From: Saccharina japonica
Lineage: Eukaryota; Sar; Phaeophyceae; Laminariales; Laminariaceae
NCBI GenBank assembly: GCA_008828725.1
Contig: MEHQ01002976.1
Span: 1-64,000 of the forward strand
Length of the DNA stretch: 64,000 bases
Direction: 5' to 3'
Part shown: positions 33,721 to 45,600 of the stretch, in pieces
How the letters are laid out: every line of letters starts with the position of its first letter
Numbering within the stretch: position 1 is the stretch's first letter
Notes under the pieces: generated by a model
Databases searched by the model: none
What the model was told of the DNA's origin: nothing
Seen by the model: only the letters and a program-made list of their open reading frames with translations
Program-made: the position numbers and the translations under genes

Positions 33721-34380
33721 ATTAGGTGTCCTGTACTGTATGTTTGCGCTGATTATCATGGAACCAGCCTCTCCCTCTCGTATCGCCAAAGGTACCCATT
33801 ACGTGCGCCTAACTGGCCCGCTGCTGACAGTCTCTACGTACGGTGGGGGGGGGGGGCGTGATGCCATCGTTTTCGCTGTCATACCGCGTTTAGGCCGTTC
33901 GGCCGAGTGCCTCTGTAATCCCTTTCAAAGCTGACTTAAAAAAACGTTTTTGGTTGGCGCAGCGCAATCAATATCGTGAGTGAACTTACTTTAAAACTCA
34001 TTGCGGTGCAGGTAAATACTTGAGTATATATATATAGATATCGCGAAACCACTCACCACGAGAGCTTTGAACTGCGAAACAAAACAATGATGAGTAGTAA
34101 CTCAGCAGAGTGGGTGTCTCTCCCGAGGATCTCTGAGCGGCTCAAAGCGAAACCCCGTAAACTTCTCCAGCCTACCGTAGCCTTGGCCCAGTGAACACGA
34201 ATTTGTCTCCGGAAGTCGTATAGCGCATACTGTACAGCACATGCAAAAGTTGGTCGGGTTGCGCTAAACAACATCTTCGAAGGCATGTTTCGGGTGGGAT
34301 ACTGAGCTCCGCATCGTGTGTGAGGAGTCACAGAACATAATAATCCACCGGCCCTACACTCCTGACACCGTGACTGCACC
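33721..34380. other. Gene-free stretch before the satellite
   Basis: No gene. A poly-G run (33844-33855) and a TATATATA stretch (34025-34034) are present. It is duplicated at 56500-57110. The hairpin-forming GAGCTCCGCATCGTGTGTGAG word (34300-34320) reappears inverted at 37310-37335. Confidence 0.45.
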
Positions 34381-36776
34381 TTCCAGGCATATGTGTGCAG
34401 CCCTGTGTTCGACGAGCCAGATGTTGACATTTACCGGTCGGATTGTTGGATCGTGATTTTAGTGGTATCTTTATTCGGCAATTGTCAACTGTCATACAGT
34501 ATTCATGCGGTAGTCGTTTGAACTCTACCCAGAACATCTACACGGCAGCACTAGCCTTGGCAAGAGATGAACACCAAAAGCACTAACCAGTCACTGTTGC
34601 AGTACTGGCCGAGACGTAAGGATATGCGAGTTCGAGGATCGTTGCTGTACCTTATAGGCATTTGTGTGCAGCCCTGTGTTCGACGAGCCAGATGTTGATA
34701 TCTACAGGTCAGATCGTTGGATCGCGATTTTATTGGTATCTTTAATCGGCAATTGTCAACTGTCATTGGCATGCGGCAGTCATTTGAACACTGCCCAGAC
34801 CGTCAACAAAGCACTAGACAAGAAGAGAAGAACACCAACAAGACGAACCAATCACCCTCGTTGTACAATGTAGAGACCTGGGAAGGGTTGAGCTCGAGCA
34901 GCAGGCATTTGTGTGCAGCGCTGAGTTCGACGAGCCAGATATTTGTATTTACCGGTCGGATTGTTGGATCGTGATTTTATTGGTATCCTATCCTCAATAG
35001 GCAATGGCCAAACTGTCATAAGCATGCGGCAGTCATTTAAACAATGCCCGGACCGTCAAATTGGTACTAGCTTCGACAAGAGAACAACTACAATCGGACT
35101 AACCAGTCACCCTCGTTGTACAGGTAGATACCTGGGAAGGGCTTAGTTCAAGGATCGTTGATGTACCTTCCAGGCACTTGTGTGCAGCCCTGTGTTCGAC
35201 ACGCCAGATATTGATATTTACCGGTCGGATCGTTGGATCGTGGTTTTATTGGTATCTTTAATCGACAATTGTCAACTGTCATACTCCTGCAGCAGTCATT
35301 TGAACACTGCCCAGACCGTCACCATAGCACTAGCCTTGACAAGAGAATAACTGCAGTAGGACTAAACAGCCACCCTCGCTGTATAGATAGCGAGACCTGG
35401 GAACGGTTGAGTTCGAGGGTCGTTGCTTTGCCTTCCAGGCATTTGTGTGCAGCCCTGCGTTCGACAAACCAAATATTGATATTTCCCTGTTGTAGGAATG
35501 TTGGATCGCGCTTTTTTTGCTTGTTTATTTATTCGGCAATCGCCAAACTGTCATAGGCATGCGGCAGTCATCTGAACACTGCCCAGACCGTCAATACAGC
35601 ACTAGACTCGACAAGAGAGTAACTCCAACAGGACTAACCAGTCACCCTCGCTGTACAGGTAGAGACCTGGGAAGGCTTGAGGTCGAGGATCGTTGCTCTA
35701 ACGTCCAGGCATTTGAGCAGTCCTGTGTTCGACGAACCAGATATTTACACTTACTTACAGGTCGGATTATTGAATCGTGATTTTATTGGTATGTTTATTC
35801 GGCTATTATTGTCAAACTGTCAGTCATGCGGCAGATATCTGAACACTGCCCAGACTGTCCACACAGCACTAGGCTCAACAAGAGAGGAACCCCAAAAGGA
35901 CTAACCAGTCACCCTCGCTGTATAGGTAGATACCTGGGAAGGATTGAGTTCGAGGATGATTGTTGCTGTATCTTCCAGGTATTTGTGGGCAGTCCTGTGT
36001 TAGACGACGGTCGGGCGATTGGATCGCGCTTTTATTGGTGCTTTTAGTCGACAATTGCCCACTGTCATAATAGTCATGCGGCCGTTATTGTAAGGCTGCC
36101 CAGAACGTCAACACAGCACTAGCTATGATGACAGAAGAGGAACATCAATAGCACCAAACAGTCACTCTTGCAGTACTGGTCGAGTCCTAGAAAGATATAG
36201 GTCGGAGCATCGTTGGTGTACCCTCTAGGGTTATGTTTTGAATCATGTGCTCGACAAGCCTGATATAGATATTTACCGGTCGGATTGTTGGATCGCGCTT
36301 TTGTTGATATATTTTATTCGGCAATATTGTGAAACCGTCATAGTCATGCGGTAGTCATTTGGACACCGCCCAGACCGTCAACATAGCACTACTACTACAG
36401 TAGGCTCGACAAGAGAGGAACTCCAACAGGACGAAGCAGTCACCCTCGCTGAATAGATAGAGTCCTGGGAAGGGTTGAGTTCGAGGATCGTTGCTGTACC
36501 GTCCGGGCGTTTGTGTGCAGCCCTGTGTTCGAAGAGCCAGATATTGATCTTGACCTGTCGGATTGTTGGATATCGATTTTAGTGGTATCTGTAGTCGGCA
36601 GTTGTCAACTGTCATAGTCATGCGGCAGTCATTTGAACACTGCCCAGACCGTCAACTCAACACTAAGCTCGGCAAGAGAGGAACTCCAACAGGACTAACC
36701 TGTCACCCTTGCTGTATAGGTAGAGATCTGTGAAGGGTTGTGTTCGAGGATCGTTGCTGTACCTTCCAGGCATTTG
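34380..36776 (+). repeat. Satellite array, unit about 268 bp, about nine units
   Basis: The word GCAGCCCTGTGTTCGACGAG recurs at about 34396, 34668, 34915, 35184, 35450, 35717, 35989, (36244) and 36517, giving spacings of 247-273 bases. Each unit also holds TATTTACCGGTCGGATTGTT, GCGGCAGTCATTTGAACACT and CCAGTCACCCTCGCTGTA. Units differ from one another by several to ten percent. A SINE cuts the tenth unit at 36776. Short open frames recur once per unit and are a by-product of the repeat. Confidence 0.88.
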
Positions 36777-37130
36777 TGTTTTGTTTGCTTGTTTGTTTGT
36801 TTTCCCTCCTATTTATTGTCTTCGCACTTTTGTCCGTCTCCCTCCATAGTCGTAACTCAGATCTGGGGGTCATTCACAAAGTAGGCTCCTCTCCCTCCCC
36901 CCCCACTACGGTTCTTGCCTTGATTTTTATCGCGCAGAGGGTTCAGCCTTCCCAACGCTCGTCGATCTTCATCGAATTTTGCTAACTCACGCTCTCGCGC
37001 TTTCAGCTAGTCAAGATATTGTTTTGCGAGAAAAAGTCCCTACAAGCATGCACTCGGGGGGGCTCGAACTCGCGACCTTGACGCTATCAAGCTTTGTGGT
37101 GGTACCTGCTAGCCCACCGGGGCGACCGGC
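36776..37130 (-). mobile_element. tRNA-derived SINE, copy 3
   Basis: Minus-strand head GCCGGTCGCCCCGGTGG with A box TGGGCTAGCAGG and B box GAGTTCGAGCCCC, then the common body and a tail of CAAACAAACAAG. It sits in the satellite unit between ATTTGTG and TGCAGCCC, the same place as the SINE at 59535-59888. Sequence identity between the two drops inside the SINE at 36873. Confidence 0.78.
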
Positions 37131-38086
37131 TACATACAATACAATAACATGTTTTAGGTAGGTTGTTCGTGGTATGGGGGGGGTATACTTAATTCATTTA
37201 GCGAATGAGGGAGAAGGATAGGGCTCGTCGAACACAGGGCTGCCTACACAAATTCCTGGAAGGTGCAGTCGCGGTGTCAGGGGGGTAGGGACGGTGGCTT
37301 AATATGTTCCGAGCTCCTCACACACGATGCGGAGCTCAGTATCCCACCCAAAACATGAGTTCGAAGAGGTTTTGCGCAACCCGACCAACCTTTGTATACA
37401 TACGCTGTATGCGCTACGACTTCCGGAGACAAATTCGTGTTTACTGGACCAAGGCTGCGGTACGTAGGCAGGAGGAATTTTCGGCCTTTTTCTTCGAGCC
37501 GTTCAGGGCTACCTCGTACTCGGCAGAGGCAACCCACTCAGCTGAGTTACTACTCATCCGGAGGGAGCAGAAACCGAACCGATATACAAACCAGGTATGT
37601 TGCTGTACGCCATAAACATCGAGGTCCACGCGCAGGGCAGCATGCAAGAGACGTGCTCGGAACGGGGGGTGTTGCAGAAATGTGAGGCGTGTCGCCTTTT
37701 CCCCACCCGCCTTCTAGGATACCTTCCCGCCTTCCCGCGACAGATGGGAGAGGAAAAGGGGCCATGGTAACACACAAAACCTCCAATTTTGATGCTAAGC
37801 GGGGTTTTCCTCTACTGCTGTACTTGTAGTAGCGGTCCAATTTCCGAATCACTGGTGCAGCCGGCCGGTTTTCGCGGTGGTTCGTGGATTCGAGTTGGAC
37901 ACCCTAATACTCAGCAACCGTGGTGAGTTCCTTATATGTGAGCGACCCGTTTGCGACAAAAAAAATATACTAGCCGAAAGCACGCGTACGCATCCCAGCA
38001 CAGCAGTAATAGTGGTCGATAAGTGGGTGGTGCAGTCACGACAAGAGGAGGACCGTTATCAACGAGAAAGCGATCAAAACGTTCTG

Positions 38087-39290
38087 CAACCCTGGTCGGT
38101 TCCCGATAAGAATCGACCCAAAACACACCCGAAGGCGTGCTGGACGGACATACGATATATATTGGTCGGCAAGGAGGAGGAGGAGGTTTCTCTCTGGCCG
38201 TTTTTAGCACATGCGAATCCTTGAGGTGAGCAGGTTTACATGGGTTTCACGAAAACAGGTAGGGGGGGAGGGCGTAGCAATTGCGTGGCGCGACCAGTCA
38301 GTAGTTCGACCGCGTTTCCCCGTGTGTCTGGGACGGGCGTGTGTATATTCGCTCGAAGAGGAGGAGTCGTGGCCCTTCCCGCCCCCGCCTCCCTTGTCAC
38401 TTCAATACGGGGGAAGGCGCATGTACACGGGGGGGCTGGGGAAGAGCAGCGCCTTCCCCCTTCCCCCTCCCTCGGAAACGCGTAAAGCTCAACCCTCGTT
38501 CGTGCATGTGACACCCAAACGATACGCGTGCACGAAATCAACTGTTGGTTGGTCTCCAAACAATTAAATGATTTCCTGGCCATAACGCTGTCCGGTTACG
38601 TGCTGGTAGCGAACCTTCCTAAGGTAGCTACTTACTGTATGTACGCACTCTGATTGGCTAAGGGGTATACCAGGTAGGTTACAAGCGATTCAACCTTGGT
38701 CGGTTCCCGATAAGAGTTGACCCAAAATACACCCGAAGGCGTGCTGGACGGACGATGATATATAGTGGTCGGTGAAGAGGGGGCTTCTATCTGGCCGTTT
38801 TTAGCACATGCGAGTCCTCGAGGTGAGCAGGTTTGCATGGGTTTCACAAAAACAGGAAGGGGGGAGGGCGTTGCAATTGCGTGGCGCGATCAGTCAGTAG
38901 TTCGACCGCGTTTCCCCGTGTTTCTGGGACGGGCGTGTGTATATTCCCGCGAAAAGGAGGAATCGTCCCCCTCACCCTCCCTTGTCACTTCAATACGGGA
39001 AAATGCGCATGTACACGGGGGGGCTGGGGAAGAGCAGCCCCTCCCCATTTCCCCCTCCCTTGAAAACGCGTAAAGCTCAACAACCATCGTTCGTGCAAGT
39101 GACACCCAAACGATACGCGTACACAAAATCAACTGTGAGTTGGTCGGTCTCCAACGAACTAAATTATTCCCTGGCCACAACCTTGTTCGGTTACGTGCTG
39201 GTAGCGAACCTTCCTAAGGTAGCTACTTACTGTATGTACGCACTCTGATTGGCTAAGGGGTATACCAGGTAGGTTACAAGCGATTCAACC
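38087..39290 (+). repeat. Tandem duplication of about 600 bp
   Basis: Two copies, about 38087-38690 and 38691-39290, each contain TGGTCGGTTCCCGATAAGA at the start and CAGGTAGGTTACAAGCGATT at the end. The second unit is almost identical to 30340-30970 (inverted) while the first is clearly more diverged, as is the rest of this arm. Confidence 0.75.
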
Positions 39291-41399
39291 AACTTATGTA
39301 CCCTGGTATAGTTTTCCCAGCCACAGCATCCAGAGCCAGCCGAACGAACCTACAGGATTTCAAAGCACAGCATCCAATCTCGCGCAACCGACCTAGAATA
39401 TAGTCTAACCAAGCACAGCATTGAAGCGCTCATCGCTATTAAGGTGTGACCACGCCTCGTTGCATGACAGGCTGCAACGTACGCATGGAAAAACGATAAG
39501 ACAATGTGCAACTACGTACTGGACGCAAACCACAAGAAAAGTACTGTAGTGCGTAGTGTGCTACGTACGCACGCCGACTATTGATACTACACAGTAGCAC
39601 TCGTGCACACCTGATACGTATATTCGAAGAACGCCAGACACTGCCTTGCACACCCAAAATAAAAAAAACACAAGATAACGGTTAAGCACGTATGCATGTA
39701 GTATGCAGTCTACTCACGTTGGCTCTACAGATAGGTACTGCCGAAGCCGCGAGTAGGTTTCTACGGCTGGGTACCTGACGCGGGGTCCCAAAACACACCA
39801 TAACAAATGCATAATTTAGCTAGAATTTCGACCGATAATTTATCGGGCTTTCCCCACGATATAGCGCTGACGGTTTTGTGTCTGTTTCTTAGACCCGAGC
39901 TGCACTTCACCACTGCACCTCATACGTTTCGTAGTGCATTCGGGCGAACGGCTACATCCAAAGTGGGGTATCTCCGCCATTGGGGCGGACATACCCCTTA
40001 TAATCCGTAGTACCCTCCTACACGTCTAACTGGAGCGTTCAACGTTTTTCTGCCGCACGGGAAGGAGTAAGGCCTCACGCCGCCTCCCTGCGACAGCTAA
40101 ACGAGTAGGGCCATACCTGGTACAAACTACCAGGCGGAGAGAGGGGGGGGAGGTGCTCCCCCCCCCCCCCGCCCCCAATGGCAAAAACAACGGCCTTCTT
40201 AACTTCCTGCCAGCGTAGTAATACTGTGCAGTGCTTAGGGCTGGGGCGCAACATACCTGTGAGCTGGGCCCAATGGGGGGGTATACCAGACCAGGCTGGC
40301 GACATCACTCCCAAAATCAAGAAACTAGTATACAGTAGCAACATCATAAAGCGAAACATAAGAAGACACACATATCGCAAACATGTACTTCGAAGTACCA
40401 AACCAGTGCCCAAGGGCACAAAAAAATGAACCTGAGGACATAGGCTACTGGTGTACCGCACACACCAAGGCGAGGCGGAGACAAGAAAAAAAAAACAGTT
40501 CAAGAACTGGAGAAAAACATGTAGACACAAACGAAGAAGAAAAGTATCGCAAACAAAAACAACGCAATACCCAAAACGTAAAAATACAAGGGAATAGCTC
40601 CAACGGGTTATATGTTACATGGGCCAGAAATACTGTAAACGAAAACGCGGAACACAGTCAGGAGCCCCAAGCGGGCCTCTACTACCGCCATTGCAAGTAC
40701 TAGCTTGTCCATAAATATAAGGAACACTTGAATAATCATATTGATACGAAAACGATCCTTGTATTTACGAATACATTGGTATGCAACGCAGTATGTAACC
40801 ACACCAACCAAAGATGGCGGGTGAAGCAACCCTCCCCCTCCCACCGCCAGCAGGACCGTATTTCAATAAGGCTACAACACGGTGCGGCGACCAGGGTCGC
40901 GGTGCAAAAGAGCTGTGAAGCTCGGGCTAAACGGTGCACCAGCGAAAGGTGGCAACATCAATCACGGCAACAACTCTATCAACGAACACACATATAACTC
41001 AAAATAATGAGAGAAACACACCCAAATGGCCTGCGGTAAGCAAACTGGTCCCACCCACGATAACCACCACTTGGATCGATCGAGTTTGGATCGAGGGTAA
41101 ACACAAGAGAAAATACGTCAACGTTCGTAAAGCGAGACGTTAACAAGCAGCAACAGCAGCAGTGACCAAGCGACTAAGGAACACGCACAACGACAGGCAG
41201 TGCACCAAAACACGGAAAGCGGAGAATGTAGGTATGATAGAAACGCCAAAGAGAAACTCCAAGGGCCCTATACAACTGGCTCTATCGCGGCAGGTCATGG
41301 TCACGCGAGACACATCTCATATCGATCACAACGGCCATATCCAGTCATAAGCCTCTTTGGGTAGGAAACACTACATAGCGCCGGCGACACCCTTGGCCC

Positions 41400-41712
41400 C
41401 TCCTCCCTCCCCCCCCCCCCCCCCCGCCCCCCCCCCCCCCCCCCCTTTACCCCCCCCCCCCCTATAACACCCCCCCCCCCCCCGCGCGCCGGCTCCCCCC
41501 CCCCCCCCCCCGCTTTGGTGGGCACGCCACGGTTAGGAAAAGGTGTTTCTCCCCTCGGCCCCCCCCCCCCCCCCCCCTTTACCCCCCCCCCCCCTATAAC
41601 ACCCCCCCCCCCCCCGCGCGCCGGCTCCCCCCCCCCCCCCCCCGCTTTGGTGGGCACGCCACGGTTAGGAAAAGGTGTTTCTCCCCTCGGCCCCCCCCCC
41701 CCCCCCCCCGCC
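41400..41712. repeat. Poly-C tracts in a ~130-bp tandem repeat
   Basis: Runs of 10 to 22 C alternate with short spacers (CTTTA, CTATAACA, GCGCGCCGGCT, and TTTGGTGGGCACGCCACGGT). The ~130-bp block occurs twice in succession. The minus strand therefore carries many G runs able to form G-quadruplexes. The corresponding place downstream of gene 1 (28125-28250) has only short G runs, so this is an expansion. Homopolymer lengths may be unreliable. Confidence 0.75.
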
Positions 41713-42129
41713 GACCGTCTTATTACCCCCGCGTTAAGGACACCATCCCCGTACTCGAGCCGTCGGTGCCACCAGCCCGCCGTCTGCGGTGCTTCAGGCC
41801 ACCCGTCGAGTATATAGCCCAACCTCCTGAAGGTCGCCCTTGAGGCAGTCAATTCACCCATGGTATGGTTGTCGCATGACACGAGCAATCGCATCGCCGT
41901 CGTGTGCACGCGGCCTGCCACAGGTATTGAATATCGTACAGTAGATTTCCACCGAATAGGGGGATCAACGGCATCCCACACATACTTTTAACACGTTGTA
42001 AAACAATTTGTTTAACAGCACTATTTTGTTGGAAACATCAGCCGTCTCCGCCAAAGGAAAGAGCGTTTGTTTTGAAACACCAGCCGTCCCCGCAAATGGA
42101 AATAAATAAGCGAACAAAACATTTGAACA

Positions 42130-42657
42130 TCACTGCTCCTTGATTGCCTTCAAACCCGACCCAGCCGCCGCGCATGGACAACGTCCTACGAAGGCGCCGA
42201 ACACGAACACCTTCTCCGATGCTTCGCCAGTGCGATGCTCATCCCCACCGTGTTTCATGCCACCGATGATGGGAGGATCCTTTATCACCAGGTCGGCCTT
42301 GTTATGCTTGACGCGCACGTGCTGCCCCCCAACATCATGTAAGCCCTGGTTGTACATCGCCGCTAGCTTGGACTTGAAGGCCTTCGGAGCGTTGAAAGTA
42401 GTGACGGACAGTCTCGACAGGGGGCCGTTCAGAACCATTAACTTGTCGGCGTTTGGTCGACGAACGGCCTTGTCGGGCAGAGTCGCATCGTCGACCGCGT
42501 CTCCGAAGAGGAGCCGTGAGGATGCGGTAGTAGCCACAGCCCCGCCCTTGCTGTGCCCAGTCAGCCACACGCCCCCCCCGGCGTTCAGCTGCCTCCATAT
42601 CATGTCGCGTAGGGTGTCCTTGCTTCCGTTTTCTTCGTTTCCGCGAACACCCCAGGT
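42130..42657 (-). CDS. Lipase gene 2, exon 2 (catalytic half)
   Basis: It has the same length (528 bases with stop) and splice acceptor as gene 1 exon 2. It carries TGHSKGGA, VTTFNAPKA, HNKADLV and GGMKHGG. After the stop there is no obvious polyadenylation signal. The opposite strand is also open over 42140-43189, but that frame has no domain and is the shadow of this exon. Confidence 0.78.
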   Translation of the reverse strand, partial: TWGVRGNEENGSKDTLRDMIWRQLNAGGGVWLTGHSKGGAVATTASSRLLFGDAVDDATLPDKAVRRPNADKLMVLNGPLSRLSVTTFNAPKAFKSKLAAMYNQGLHDVGGQHVRVKHNKADLVIKDPPIIGGMKHGGDEHRTGEASEKVFVFGAFVGRCPCAAAGSGLKAIKEQ

Positions 42658-45600
42658 CTGTACAGAGTTGGTTGCAGAGGGAGGGCGTGCGTTAGCGACA
42701 GATCACCTCGCTCTTTCACAAGAAGCCGGTATATTTCGCTTGACTCGAAGGCACCGAACGCGGCCACACACGGGCTTTGAATATCTCGCGTACCAACCGT
42801 ACGTACGAGTAGCGCCCCTCGAGTGTAGCATCGATCGGGCAGACGATCTCCTCGACGAGACACGTGTTTGGCTACTGGAGGAGGGGTTAGTTAGTCCACC
42901 AAGCACACAAAATGAGATGTGCATAAAAGTTCGTGGTTCGCGCGTCAATACACTTGGCGAACAGAAGGGGTGCCCCATCGCGCCCCTTGCGTTTAGGCTC
43001 TACCTCGTTATCGCAGCACGGGTCACGAGCGCTGACCCCCACCATTGGGGATATATGGAAGGGCGGTCGTCTCCTCACACACCCGAAGTGGTCAGATTGG
43101 GGCTGGCCTGGTGGCATGGGAAGCCTTCTGCACGTTTTACCCAGGAACGACCAGGAGGCTGGAGGGGTGCGTATCATACCGGGAATTAGGGCGCCGGTAG
43201 CAACAGCAGCAAGGACCCTGAACGTGTTTGCCAGCAGGGACGCCTGTCTACGATGATAGAGGTATAAGGTATACCTTTTTTTGGCTGAAACGTTTTCCGA
43301 ATGACCGGCCTCCTTACCCCGAAAACCATCATCGTTTTTTTCGTTGTATAAATACGTAGGGAGTATGACGACGCATGCTACGATAGAGGTGCACCATGTT
43401 TTTTTCTGAGCTCCTCACTTAAGGAGCGTCATGCCTCACCCAAAAAAGGATTTTGGAGGAAAATAAAAGTGCTGTCGGATGAGAAATATCATCACCGAAG
43501 TATACTCTTAAGCATTATTCGTCACAAAAATGAAAAAAACGACGAATTTGGGTTAAGGAGCCCGATCGTTCAGAAAACGATCCAGCCAAAAAGTGCTACC
43601 TCTACCGTAGCACGCGTCATACTTCGTATAGGGTTGGACAAATACGGGCAGCGACCGAAACGCCTGCAGCCGAACGTTCATTCTGGTTCGTCTAGTCAGA
43701 TTTTGGAGTTCATATAGGATTCGACGCGAGTCGGCGAGGGAAGAAAGTGCTGTTGTTGTGTTGTTGCACCCTTCTAGCGATACAGTTGAAGGCGTGTACC
43801 GTAGTGGGCATAGGGAAGAAGACCCTGCTTTGCGACCCCGGGTCTGAGCTACGACGACTACTACAGACAGTAATATCATAGGAAGGACCAGGAGGGACAT
43901 AAAAAAGGGCGAATCTAATAAAGGGGAAGGGATAAAACACAAACGCAAACAAACTAATCAGCAAATTGGACAGGACATTCACTGGGATGGGATGCTGGGG
44001 GTGGGACGAGTTGCAGTAGTAGTAGGTATGTATCCCTTTTTAAGGGACCCCCATGTATGGGAGAGCGGTACACACGGAACCTCAAACCCCCGAGCACCTT
44101 CTTTCCCCCTTATTGACTACAAGGTAGAAGGGGCCGGTTTCATCGGTAACAAGGGACTTCGGTACGTATATAAGGCACCTCCAATCCCGAATACATTACG
44201 TACGCACTTACTCGTAGGGTGTGTGTTCTTCACATTAAACCCCGTCCTTTTTACCCGTCGACATGCAGCACACCCAGTGTCCGTCCCGATTGTTCATCCC
44301 AGAGAGATGCCAGTTATGTGGTCACAAAACTATGACACAGAGATACTACGGTATGTGCGGTAGGGGCCCTGAAAAAAATAATTATATACGAAGTACTTCG
44401 TATACAACTGTTATTATTTCGTTTGCCATCTGAATATTTGCAGCCCTTTTATTCCCATCGTGCCATTCAGATACACACACCCATTCGCCTCTTATTTCAA
44501 CGCTATAGTTGACGCGCAACACTATTTTCAAGTACATGCTGTACCAGGCACTGGTATCTCATATATATATGTCGTGGGTTTCTGTTACCACACAGCTTGT
44601 ATCTCTTGCTACGATGGAGACTCAGAGGGACACCGGTTGTGCTGGAAGTCGAGGGATAGACGGACGTCGTTTGAACGTGGAAGAACACACATACCTAGTA
44701 CCTGGTACTGCTGTACTCTTTTTGTTATTATCCTTGTGACCATCCTTGACGAAGTGTAGCATGAGCTTCAACTTGATCACCCAGAAGCACTCGGAAAACC
44801 ACAGAAGAAACAAAAAGAGCTCTCTGCACAACATTTATCTACTCCCTTCTCCCTTCTGTACATACTTCCAGCCTCAGAGCTACTATTCTTATTATTATTC
44901 TTATTCTTATGAAACAAGTATTATTGCATGTTTGATTTTTGTGTGTGTTCTGCACATTCAACCGTCCTTTCTACCCGTCGACGCCCAGCACACCCAGCGT
45001 CTGTGCTGATTCTTCATCCTAGAGAGACACCAGTTATTATGTGGTCACAACACTACGACACAGAGATACTACGCTGCAATACAATAAGCAGAGCAGACAA
45101 TGCAATGCAATGCCATACGTATACGAGGGGTACGACCTACCCTGCTAGCAATCCAGCTGCGCCAAAGAGAAAATGAAAAGAAAAAGCGACAAGGAAAAAT
45201 AAAGAATAAAAATAAATATAATAAAACAGATCAACAAACAAACAAAAACGATAAAAAAAGACAAAGAGAGAAAGTGTCGTGCTTCTCCCAGAGGAGATGT
45301 GACAGAAAAATACAATAAAATAAAATGAAATGAACACAACGTAAACAGATGGTCCACTTGAATAGAGGGGCCATGTTTGTTCAAGACGGTCGACATATGT
45401 GTGTGTTCTTCACATTAAACCTTCCTTTTTACCCGTCGACACCCAGCACACCCAGTGTCCGTGCCGATTCTTCATGCTAAAAAGGTACCAGTTCTTGGGT
45501 CACAAAACTACGACAAAGAGATACTACGCTCAGTGCAGTAAGCAGTGCAGACAATGCAATGCCATATACGACAGGCAAGACCTACCCTGCTAGCAATCCA

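Larger units (their letters stand above)
26394..36873. repeat. Direct segmental duplication D2, left copy
   Basis: Matches 49792-59636 in the same orientation at roughly 99% identity by eye. Its left end, as seen in the other copy, falls exactly where a LINE 3'-end fragment stops; its right end falls inside a SINE. This copy has an extra ~700 bp starting at an N (33023) and lacks 104 bp from the centre of a palindrome. Confidence 0.88.
37216..42129. repeat. Older inverted duplicate of 27750-34430
   Basis: This segment is a reverse-complement, diverged copy (about 85-90% by eye) of the region downstream of lipase gene 1. It begins within a partial inverted satellite unit (37216-37270). It lacks the counterpart of about 32050-34070 and of the 31163-31684 foldback element. 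It contains no supportable gene; open frames at 40075-40530 and 40608-40844 are discussed under rejected items. Confidence 0.8.

Noticed and set aside
34664-36047. Repeated short frames with RQSFEHCPDRQ-like peptides, one per satellite unit
   Set aside because: They arise from the satellite unit itself, vary in frame and length between units, and have no start-codon consistency.
41400-41712. A CRISPR-like array of repeats and spacers
   Set aside because: Only two blocks, homopolymer spacers and a eukaryotic context; it is a tandem low-complexity expansion.
41301-41981. A 226-codon Gly-rich frame across the poly-C block
   Set aside because: It is a translation of homopolymer runs and appears in only one of the duplicate arms.
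42140-43189. A 349-codon plus-strand open frame
   Set aside because: It lies opposite lipase gene 2 exon 2 and continues into the intron. It has no domain, and long antisense frames are expected opposite a GC-rich exon.
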